Assembly: GCA_017461825.1 (NCBI GenBank)
Contig: JAFTXB010000002.1
Coordinates: forward strand, 1-5,304
Source: Clostridia bacterium
GTDB lineage: Bacteria > Bacillota > Clostridia > Oscillospirales > CAG-272
DNA length: 5,304 bases
Direction: 5' to 3'
In this document: positions 1 through 4,069 of the stretch, one piece after another
How positions within the stretch are numbered: the stretch's first letter is position 1
How the letters are laid out: each line of letters starts with the position of its first letter
Made by a program: the position numbers and the translations under genes
Notes under the pieces: model-generated
Told to the model about the DNA's origin: nothing
The model's database searches: none
Seen by the model: the letters and a program-made list of their open reading frames with translations, nothing else

Positions 1-597
1 AAGATATTTGCGCTCACCCGTGTGATCGTACAGCTTTACCAGTGCCAGCTCGATCTCCTCGTGTCCGGGGGTGGTAAACGCCGCCGTACGCTCGGTGATA
101 AAGGCGCGCTCGATGCAATCCACACAGCGAAGCATCACGTCAAGCAGCACGCGTTTACCGGTTGCCTTGTGATAGGCGATCGCCGCCTCGATCATATGCC
201 CCGCGGTGTAGAGCTCGTGCCCGTCAAAATCGGTGAAGATCTGCTCGGGGCTGATCTGGATATAATGCGAGTTGATATAGCCCGTGGGGAGCTGATGGGC
301 GCGCATGGATTCTGCCAGCTCGTCGATCAAAGCCTGCTCGGCATCAAAGCCGTCGGGCTCCTTGACGATCAGATAAGAGACCGCCTCGATCCATTTTGCT
401 ACGTCGGAGTCATAAAAGCGGTGGGGAATGGGCTTTCCCTCGGACCAGTTGAAGCGCAATGCGTCCATTCTGCCGGTCTCCTCAAACCGCGCGCGTACGC
501 TTTCGATGCTGACCTTACGGTTGGTATCGTAATGAGACTTCCAAAATCCGTCCAAAAGAGTAACGTGCTCAAATGAAATATTATTTGTTTTTTTCAT
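1..597 (-). CDS. GH127-family beta-L-arabinofuranosidase, N-terminal part (3' end beyond window)
   Basis: The minus strand reads open from ATG at 597 to the window edge, giving 199 codons with no stop; the family is usually about 600-650 residues, so two thirds are missing. An AAGGAG ribosome binding site lies just upstream. The protein starts MKKTNNISFEHVTLLDGFW and has blocks typical of GH127 (formerly DUF1680): DGFW at 16-19, FYDSDVAKWIEAVSYL at 61-76, GHELYTAGHMIEAAIAYHKATG at about 126-147 and GHEEIELALVKLY at 178-190. The family removes terminal beta-L-arabinofuranose from arabino-oligosaccharides with a Zn-bound catalytic cysteine; that cysteine lies in the unseen C-terminal half, so activity cannot be judged. 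No signal peptide is visible, so a cytoplasmic enzyme acting on imported oligosaccharides is inferred. It diverges from an AraC-type regulator, which suggests substrate-induced control. The family call is firm; the exact substrate is not. Confidence 0.88.
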   Translation of the reverse strand, partial: MKKTNNISFEHVTLLDGFWKSHYDTNRKVSIESVRARFEETGRMDALRFNWSEGKPIPHRFYDSDVAKWIEAVSYLIVKEPDGFDAEQALIDELAESMRAHQLPTGYINSHYIQISPEQIFTDFDGHELYTAGHMIEAAIAYHKATGKRVLLDVMLRCVDCIERAFITERTAAFTTPGHEEIELALVKLYDHTGERKYL

Positions 598-605
598 GGT
601 TCTCC

Positions 606-634
606 TTGCCTTTCTGACAGAGTTATGCTATAAT
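606..634 (+). promoter_or_regulatory. Promoter of the AraC-family gene (plus arm of a symmetric divergent promoter)
   Basis: -35 TTGCCT (606-611), 17-bp spacer, perfect -10 TATAAT (629-634), with an extended -10 TG at 626-627. The predicted start is near 641, about 40-55 nt before the possible start codons. The -35 lies within the leader of the divergent GH127 gene, so the two transcription units are tightly interlocked. Confidence 0.7.
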
Positions 635-661
635 TATAGCGGATATTCAGCCGAAAAGCAA
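633..661 (-). promoter_or_regulatory. Promoter of the GH127 gene (minus arm of a symmetric divergent promoter)
   Basis: Read on the minus strand, -35 TTGCTT (661-656) is followed by a 17-bp spacer and a perfect -10 TATAAT (638-633). The predicted start is near 626, giving a leader of about 28 nt that contains the AAGGAG site. The -10 overlaps the -10 of the opposite promoter inside the palindrome 627-640. Confidence 0.7.
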
Positions 662-680
662 TGCAAAAAACAGATAATAG

Positions 681-1469
681 GTGAAAAAAAACGACATGAT
701 TGTACTGGACAACGGAGCTATGCTCGACTTTGTGAATATGGGGCAGTTTATCGGAGGCGAGGGCTGGAAGCACCCCGAAATAACGGTTGCGACCTATGAA
801 TTGATCTTTGTGACCTCGGGGGAGGTGTTTATCGAGGAAGGCGGCAGAGCCTACCATTTGCAGCAGGGCGATCTGCTTTGTCTGCGCCCGCACGTGATGC
901 ACCGCGGCTACCGCGAGACCGACGGCACCTCCTTTTTTTGGCTTCATTTTTATGCCGAGCACTATGAGGAGAAGATCGGCGTGGGCTTTTACCGACCTGC
1001 CGATCCGCATAACTATCGCGTGCTGTTCCGTCAGCTTGGGCATCTGGCTTGCAACGAGGAGAACAAGGCGTTGATCGAATGCAGGCTTGCCGCCGCCATG
1101 CTTGAGATCGTTCGGTCGGGCGCGTCTCAAAGCAAGCTGTTTTCGGAGGTTTGCGAATACATCCGCATCAATATCGCCTCGGGGCTAAACGTTGGGGCGA
1201 TCAGCGAGCATTTTCGGTACAGCTCGGACTATCTCTCGCGCGTATGCAAGGCAAACAGCGGGGTGAGCCTGAAGGAATATCTCGATTCCGAGCGCAACAA
1301 GTACATCCAGCAATTGCTTTTGATGACCGACATGACGCTGAAGGAGATTGCCGCCTCGGCCTCCTTTGAAAGCGACAACGCCCTGATCAAATTTTTTCGT
1401 TATCACAATCAAACCACCCCAACGCAATACCGCAATTCCTATCACGCGTTGCATACCAATAACCGTTGA
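681..1469 (+). CDS. AraC-family transcriptional regulator (cupin sensor plus double HTH)
   Basis: A 262-residue protein, usual size for the family. The N-terminal half (about 35-95) looks like an AraC-type cupin sensor: YELIFVTSGEVFIEEGG, then LQQGDLLCLRPHVMHRGY and FFWLHF. The C-terminal 155-255 carries two helix-turn-helix units: VGAISEHFRYSSDYLSRVCK (first) and LKEIAASASFESDNALIKFF followed by TPTQYR (second). It is transcribed divergently from a GH127 enzyme, the usual arrangement for a sugar-responsive activator of that gene; the ligand is unknown, with an arabinose-containing sugar inferred. The start is uncertain. GTG at 681 directly follows an in-frame TAG and has no ribosome binding site. 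ATG at 696 lies 11 nt after AGGTGA (679-684), a full match to the anti-Shine-Dalgarno end, and would shorten the protein by five residues without touching a domain; I slightly prefer 696 but give the longest frame. Confidence 0.92.
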   Translation: MKKNDMIVLDNGAMLDFVNMGQFIGGEGWKHPEITVATYELIFVTSGEVFIEEGGRAYHLQQGDLLCLRPHVMHRGYRETDGTSFFWLHFYAEHYEEKIGVGFYRPADPHNYRVLFRQLGHLACNEENKALIECRLAAAMLEIVRSGASQSKLFSEVCEYIRINIASGLNVGAISEHFRYSSDYLSRVCKANSGVSLKEYLDSERNKYIQQLLLMTDMTLKEIAASASFESDNALIKFFRYHNQTTPTQYRNSYHALHTNNR

Positions 1470-1479
1470 GCGCGATGCT

Positions 1480-1508
1480 TTGCAGGGACGGCCGTCGGTC
1501 GTCTGCAA
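1480..1508. repeat. Bulged hairpin / inverted repeat after the AraC gene
   Basis: TTGCAG (1480-1485) pairs with CTGCAA (1503-1508). Inside, after a two-base GG bulge, ACGGCC pairs with GGTCGT around the loop GTC, giving 12 pairs including one G-T. It begins 10 bp after the AraC stop. There is no T-run on either strand, so it is not a standard intrinsic terminator. It could be an mRNA 3'-end structure or a relic of an intergenic repeat. The rest of 1470-1596 shows no gene. Confidence 0.4.
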
Positions 1509-1596
1509 CAAAGGCTTGCCGCAAGAATTTCCCGTATCCGTTGCTTTTCGTTTGTGCACACGGAACAGTTCCTCTGCCAAAGTATAATTTTTTGTG

Positions 1597-2151
1597 TTAC
1601 GGCTTCATCACTTTAACAAACCGAAACATTTCATCGGGACCCTCGTCGGGATCGTGCTTTTTATTTTCGAACATTACGTGTTCGGGCTGAAAATACTCGC
1701 ACCAAAATTGGTCGATTTGAAAACCGCACTTGTTTACGTAAAAATGGATATTTCGCTTTTCAAAATATGGGGTGCAGGTTTCCCATATTACCGTTTCGGG
1801 GTGCAGAGCCTCAACCGCTTGCCACGCGCCGTAACCGATGCCTTTGCTGTGCGCTTCGGGTAGTACAAAGAGAATATCCAAGTGGTTATGATGCGTTTCG
1901 TTGTCTATCGTGAGTATTAAACCACCCACCTTTTCGCCGTCAAGCATTATGCAGTAGGTTTCGCTTTTAGGATTGTCGATGGATTTCTCTATAGTTGTGC
2001 GTGAGATGATCTCACCGTCATCGTCAATATGGTCGTCACGCTCACCGAACTCCATCATCGCGCCATATTTGAACGCCCATTGATTGTCAAGGATAAATTG
2101 CTCACGGTCATCTGCCGTAAGCGGAACAAGAGTAACCTTCGTGTTTTTCAT
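1597..2151 (-). CDS. GNAT-family N-acetyltransferase
   Basis: A 184-residue protein starting at ATG 2151, with a GGAGGT site at 2163-2158 spaced six bases away. The acetyl-CoA-binding motif A is visible as LDILFVLPEAHSKGIGYGAW (91-110); the H-S-K-G-I-G stretch matches the pyrophosphate-binding loop (R/Q-x-x-G-x-G/A) with His in the first place. A C-terminal motif FEKRNIHFYVNKCGF (130-144) matches GNAT motif B (N-x-x-F-Y-x-x-x-G-F). It transfers an acetyl group from acetyl-CoA to an amine, but the substrate cannot be read from the sequence. The gene is monocistronic here, convergent with the AraC gene, and visibly AT-richer than its neighbours, which hints at separate ancestry. A long structured leader precedes it (see 2164-2273), so it is probably regulated at the RNA level. 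Resistance to a small molecule or detoxification is a reasonable but unproven role. Confidence 0.88.
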   Translation of the reverse strand: MKNTKVTLVPLTADDREQFILDNQWAFKYGAMMEFGERDDHIDDDGEIISRTTIEKSIDNPKSETYCIMLDGEKVGGLILTIDNETHHNHLDILFVLPEAHSKGIGYGAWQAVEALHPETVIWETCTPYFEKRNIHFYVNKCGFQIDQFWCEYFQPEHVMFENKKHDPDEGPDEMFRFVKVMKP

Positions 2152-2163
2152 AAAAATACCTCC

Positions 2164-2210
2164 AAAATAAAAATAGAGCCAAGGTCTTGCAAACGCAATA
2201 ACCCAAGCTC
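2164..2210 (-). terminator. Terminator-like stem in the GNAT leader (attenuator)
   Basis: On the minus transcript GAGCUUGGGU (2210-2201) pairs with ACCUUGGCUC (2185-2176), with one U-U mismatch and two G-U pairs. An inner UUGC/GCAA stem closes a GUUU loop. The U-rich run UAUUUUUAUUUU (2175-2164) follows directly and ends one base before the GGAGGT site. This is the layout of an intrinsic terminator placed between promoter and gene, so read-through must be allowed under some condition. Confidence 0.6.
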
Positions 2211-2273
2211 ACTTGGACACCTAATCCGGCATCACGGTACTACGGTACACAGCCTCCGGTGACAAATTATTCT
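2201..2273 (-). promoter_or_regulatory. Candidate riboswitch/attenuator aptamer in the GNAT 5' leader
   Basis: From the predicted start near 2273 the minus transcript contains two hairpins. The first is closed by CACC/GGUG (2261-2258 with 2221-2218), has GGC/GCC inside and a GUAC-CGUA-GUAC tip (2248-2237). The second is CCAAG-UGAG-CUUGG (2216-2203), extendable by G-U and U-G pairs. The 3' arm of the second hairpin is also the 5' arm of the terminator, so the two folds exclude each other: forming hairpin 2 would allow read-through. Two tandem hairpins followed by a competing terminator recall the guanidine-IV (mepA motif) riboswitch layout, but I cannot confirm the class from memory of its consensus. 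Confidence 0.5.
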
Positions 2274-2279
2274 GTTGGT

Positions 2280-2308
2280 ATTATATCATATAATTACAAA
2301 TAAGTCAA
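2280..2308 (-). promoter_or_regulatory. Promoter of the GNAT transcription unit
   Basis: On the minus strand: -35 TTGACT (2308-2303), exactly 17 bp, -10 TATAAT (2285-2280). The predicted start near 2273 leaves a leader of about 120 nt before the ATG at 2151. Confidence 0.8.
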
Positions 2309-2397
2309 TAATCAAATTTCAATTTGCCGAAAAATATTGGTATGCCGATTGTTAAAAGGTTTCCTTTTTATACAAGGGGCCTTTTCTTTATGTTCAT

Positions 2398-2520
2398 CTA
2401 TGCCTCGTCAACTTTCCTGACAAGCACTGCATTTGTGTCAAAAAATGTAAAATACGGCATACCTCTTTCGAGATATACCGTATTCTTGCAAAACTGTCCT
2501 TTAGGGTACAGCCCTATTGC
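2398..2520 (-). pseudogene. C-terminal remnant of an unrecognised protein gene
   Basis: The minus strand reads about 40 codons in protein-like sequence, from around 2520 to TAG at 2400-2398, ending in CKNTVYLERGMPYFTFFD and then TNAVLVRKVDEA. There is no start codon with a ribosome binding site. Upstream of about 2516 the frame passes into sequence shared with the tRNA-Thr 3' end and meets an in-frame TGA at 2553-2551, so the N-terminal part is lost. I do not recognise the family. Just after the stop, AAAAGG/CCTTTT hairpins at 2354-2385 could be an old terminator. The alternative is that the apparent peptide belongs to a repeat element that happens to be open in this frame. Confidence 0.4.
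2440..2484 (-). terminator. 15-bp stem with GAAA loop followed by a U run
   Basis: On the minus transcript, arms 2484-2470 and 2465-2451 form 15 continuous pairs, two of them G-U, closed by a GAAA (GNRA-type) tetraloop at 2469-2466. UUACAUUUUUU follows to 2440. On the plus strand the two G-U pairs become C-A mismatches, so the structure favours a minus-strand RNA. It lies inside the coding remnant, and either reading may be the true one. Confidence 0.45.
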
Positions 2521-2537
2521 GTTGGGCGTTTTGGAGC
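2516..2537. repeat. 22-bp direct repeat, copy 1 (tRNA 3'-end/terminator scar)
   Basis: Identical over 22 bp to 2681-2702, which covers the terminator right arm and the last bases of tRNA-Thr. Beyond the exact match, GTGACTC and GAACACA also recur in order (2546-2559 against 2709-2723) with one base inserted, resembling a T-arm. This looks like a decayed tRNA 3' part or an integration scar. Confidence 0.7.
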
Positions 2538-2591
2538 AGGGGAAAGTGACTCAGAACACAACTTCGGCTTCGCCTCGTGACTGATGCAACA

Positions 2592-2660
2592 TTGCCCGTA
2601 GGGCAAATTACGAATCCTCCGCCAAAGGCGGAGTTTCGGGAGTGAAGAGTGAAGAGTGAA
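2592..2660. repeat. Cluster of small perfect hairpins and a triple heptamer repeat
   Basis: TTGCCC-GTA-GGGCAA (2592-2606) and CTCCGCC-AAA-GGCGGAG (2617-2633) are perfect inverted repeats with three-base loops. They are followed by three exact tandem copies of GAGTGAA (2640-2660). There is no coding signal. The cluster sits between the two copies of the 22-bp direct repeat and probably belongs to a small non-coding repeat element of the genome. Confidence 0.6.
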
Positions 2661-2665
2661 AAGGT

Positions 2666-2697
2666 AAAACGCCCAACGCGATTGCGTTGGGCGTTTT
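2666..2697 (-). terminator. Intrinsic terminator of tRNA-Thr
   Basis: Perfect 14-bp arms, AAAACGCCCAACGC (2666-2679) and its complement (2684-2697), around a four-base loop. On the minus strand the stem starts at the last base of the encoded CCA and ends in GCGTTTT, then ACCTTTT. It would also work on the plus strand. Confidence 0.85.
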
Positions 2698-2702
2698 GGA
2701 GC
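2681..2702. repeat. 22-bp direct repeat, copy 2 (tRNA 3' end and terminator arm)
   Basis: The intact partner of 2516-2537. It covers the last bases of tRNA-Thr (CCA, discriminator and two acceptor bases) and the adjacent terminator arm. The copies start 165 bp apart with 143 bp between them. Confidence 0.7.
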
Positions 2703-2772
2703 TGGTGATGTGACTCGAACACACGACCTGCTGATTACGAATCAGCTGCACTACCGACTGTGCTACACCAGC
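2697..2772 (-). tRNA. tRNA-Thr(CGT)
   Basis: The 76-nt minus-strand sequence folds as a complete cloverleaf. Acceptor GCTGGTG pairs with CACCAGC, followed by discriminator T and an encoded CCA (2699-2697). The D stem is GCAC/GTGC with GG in the loop. Anticodon stem GCTGA/TCAGC closes the loop TTCGTAA with anticodon CGT at 2739-2737, reading ACG (Thr). The T stem GTGTG/CACAT closes TTCGAGT. A U discriminator is normal for Firmicutes tRNA-Thr. It has its own promoter (2801-2829) and terminator and stands alone in the window. Confidence 0.97.
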
Positions 2773-2800
2773 ATATTCCGTTTTTTGACGTAACGCATCT

Positions 2801-2829
2801 ATTATATCCGAAAAAGGTGATTTTGTCAA
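2801..2829 (-). promoter_or_regulatory. Consensus promoter of tRNA-Thr
   Basis: On the minus strand, a perfect -35 TTGACA (2829-2824), 17-bp spacer and perfect -10 TATAAT (2806-2801). The start is expected near 2794, about 22 nt before the mature 5' end. A match to consensus this complete fits a highly transcribed stable RNA. Confidence 0.9.
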
Positions 2830-2840
2830 TGGCTTTTTGC

Positions 2841-2915
2841 AAAAAACTTTTGAAAAATCTCAAAAATCCCAGAAAATCTCAACCAAAAAAATTTTTTCCG
2901 TATTTTTTCCAAAAA
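2841..2915. promoter_or_regulatory. Phased A-tract spacer between two divergent promoters
   Basis: A-tracts of four to seven bases lie at 2841-2846, 2853-2857, 2862-2866, 2873-2876 and 2885-2891, centred roughly 9-12 bp apart, then T6 at 2903-2908 and A5 at 2911-2915. AAAATCTCAA occurs twice (2854 and 2873). In-phase A-tracts bend DNA, and AT-rich sequence upstream of a -35 can act as an UP element for either promoter. No gene is seen here. Confidence 0.45.
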
Positions 2916-2919
2916 CCTA

Positions 2920-2948
2920 TTGACAAATAATCGGCGATAGTGTATTAT
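2920..2948 (+). promoter_or_regulatory. Promoter of the GntR-ABC operon
   Basis: -35 TTGACA (2920-2925, perfect), 17-bp spacer, -10 TATTAT (2943-2948, one mismatch). The start is expected near 2955, leaving a leader of about 33 nt with AAGGAGG at 2971-2977. No other promoter is seen before the downstream genes. Confidence 0.85.
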
Positions 2949-2961
2949 TGTATTAGTACAA
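2941..2961. promoter_or_regulatory. Probable GntR/YtrA-type operator over the -10 and start site
   Basis: TTGTA-TTAG-TACAA (2948-2961) is a perfect inverted repeat. A wider imperfect one pairs TGTATTA (2941-2947) with TAGTACA (2954-2960), one mismatch. YtrA-subfamily GntR proteins are known to bind short TGTA...TACA palindromes at their own promoters. Its place over the -10 and start site predicts autorepression of the operon. Confidence 0.6.
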
Positions 2962-2987
2962 TGGTACAGAAAGGAGGGGAGACCCGC

Positions 2988-3353
2988 ATGATATGGAAGC
3001 TCGACCACAAAACGCCTGTATTTTTGCAGCTTGCCTCACATCTGCGAAACGAGATCCTGGCAGGGAAATACGCGGCGGATGAGCAGATCCCGTCGGTGCG
3101 CGTACTGGCGGCGCAGGCTTCGGTCAATCCCAATACCATGCAAAAGGCGCTTTTATCACTGGAGGAAGAAGGCTTGTTATATACGCGCGGAACGCTTGGG
3201 CGCTTTGTGACGTCCGACGTTGATGCATTGGAGGGGGCGCGCGAGCGCATGAAGCGTGAAGCCGTGCAAAGCATGCTTTCCGCTATCCGCGAAATGGGGA
3301 TCACAAAAGAAGAATTGATCCAATATATACAAAAGGAGGAAGTGACATTATGA
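2988..3353 (+). CDS. GntR-family repressor, YtrA subfamily
   Basis: A 121-residue protein, typical of the short YtrA group (about 120-130). The winged helix-turn-helix runs about 9-76: TPVFLQLASHLRNEILAGKY, then the recognition region IPSVRVLAAQASVNPNTMQK and the wing EEEGLLYTRGTLGRFV. The short alpha-helical tail (80-121) probably dimerises; there is no large ligand domain. I chose ATG 2988 because AAGGAGG (2971-2977) lies 10 nt upstream; an upstream in-frame GTG at 2940 would lie inside the promoter. The stop overlaps the next ATG as ATGA, so translation of the ATPase is coupled to it. The protein most likely represses its own ABC operon through the palindrome at 2941-2961. The inducer is unknown; relatives respond to cell-envelope antibiotics or similar stress. 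Confidence 0.93.
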   Translation: MIWKLDHKTPVFLQLASHLRNEILAGKYAADEQIPSVRVLAAQASVNPNTMQKALLSLEEEGLLYTRGTLGRFVTSDVDALEGARERMKREAVQSMLSAIREMGITKEELIQYIQKEEVTL

Positions 3354-4069
3354 ACGTTCCCGTTTTAACCTGCACGAACATTACAAAAAGCTATAAAAAC
3401 GGATTCCCCGTGCTGCAGAATTTCAATTGCTCTCTGCCTGCGGGGAAGATCGTGGGACTTTTGGGCCCCAACGGCTGTGGAAAATCGACACTCATGAAGA
3501 TGATCTGCGGCATTCTCGTGCCCGATAGCGGTGAGATCACGGTCTGCGGTCAGCCGAGGAGTGAAGCAACCAATGGGCTCATCTCTTATCTGCCCGAGCG
3601 CACCTATTTTAACACATGGATGAAGGTGGAGGAGCTGATCTCCTATTTTTCGGAATTCTACGCCGATTTTGATGACGATGCCGCGAGACGGATGCTGGCG
3701 GATCTTGAAATTGACACCGAGGCAAAGCTGAAAACGCTTTCCAAGGGCACGAAGGAGAAGGTACAGCTGATCATGGTGATGGCGCGCCGTGCCAAGCTCT
3801 ATCTGCTTGACGAGCCGATCGCGGGGGTGGATCCCGCCGCACGCGACTACATTTTGCAGACCATCGTCGGCAACTACAACCCCGAGGCGACCGTGCTCAT
3901 CACCACGCACCTCATCTACGACATCGAGCCCGTGCTGGACGAATTTGTCTTTATGGGCTACGGCGGACAGATCATGATGTCGGGCGTGGCGGACGACGTT
4001 CGCGCCGAGCAGGGAAAATCACTTGACGAGCTGTTCAGGGAGGTATTCAGATGTTCAAAAAGCTATTAA
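3350..4069 (+). CDS. ABC transporter ATP-binding protein
   Basis: A 239-residue single ABC ATPase domain. Walker A is GPNGCGKST (39-47), Walker B LYLLDEP (150-156, with catalytic Glu155), D-loop GVDPAAR (159-165) and H-loop TTH with His187. The signature reads LSKGT (130-134) instead of LSGGQ, and the Q-loop position reads YLPE (80-83), Glu instead of Gln; both variants occur in ABC-2 exporter ATPases linked to YtrA-type regulators. It would power the membrane protein encoded next. AAGGAGG (3333-3339) precedes the ATG. The start overlaps the GntR stop by four bases, and its end overlaps the permease by 19 bp, so all three are translationally coupled. Export of a lipid, peptide or antibiotic is inferred from the gene set; the substrate is not readable. 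Confidence 0.93.
   Translation: MNVPVLTCTNITKSYKNGFPVLQNFNCSLPAGKIVGLLGPNGCGKSTLMKMICGILVPDSGEITVCGQPRSEATNGLISYLPERTYFNTWMKVEELISYFSEFYADFDDDAARRMLADLEIDTEAKLKTLSKGTKEKVQLIMVMARRAKLYLLDEPIAGVDPAARDYILQTIVGNYNPEATVLITTHLIYDIEPVLDEFVFMGYGGQIMMSGVADDVRAEQGKSLDELFREVFRCSKSY

Noticed and set aside
22..576. A 184-codon plus-strand frame opposite the GH127 gene
   Set aside because: It is antisense to a clear GH127 coding sequence and has no recognisable domain or start signal.
1553..1572. TGTGCACA and GGAACAGTTCC palindromes between the AraC and GNAT genes
   Set aside because: Both are very short, the second has a one-base loop, and neither lies near a promoter; chance level.
2221..2250. A nine-codon leader reading frame (GTG to TAG, minus strand) in the GNAT leader, after a GGAGG
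   Set aside because: The GGAGG (2257-2253) ends only two bases before the GTG, too close for initiation, and the peptide has no run of regulatory codons. The region is better explained as hairpin structure.
2324..2584. An 86-codon plus-strand frame across the repeat region
   Set aside because: There is no ribosome binding site, no family resemblance, and it crosses the opposite-strand hairpin and coding remnant.
2640..2660. A CRISPR array suggested by the tandem heptamers
   Set aside because: The units are seven bases with no spacers between them, far below any CRISPR repeat length, and no cas gene is nearby.
2501..2829. Two 73-codon minus-strand frames covering the tRNA-Thr and repeat region
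   Set aside because: They run through the tRNA, its terminator and the heptamer repeats. Their shared peptide comes from the 22-bp direct repeat, not from a gene.
3365..3910. A 181-codon minus-strand frame opposite the ABC ATPase
   Set aside because: It is antisense to a gene with all ABC motifs intact; a long open frame here is a by-product of codon bias.
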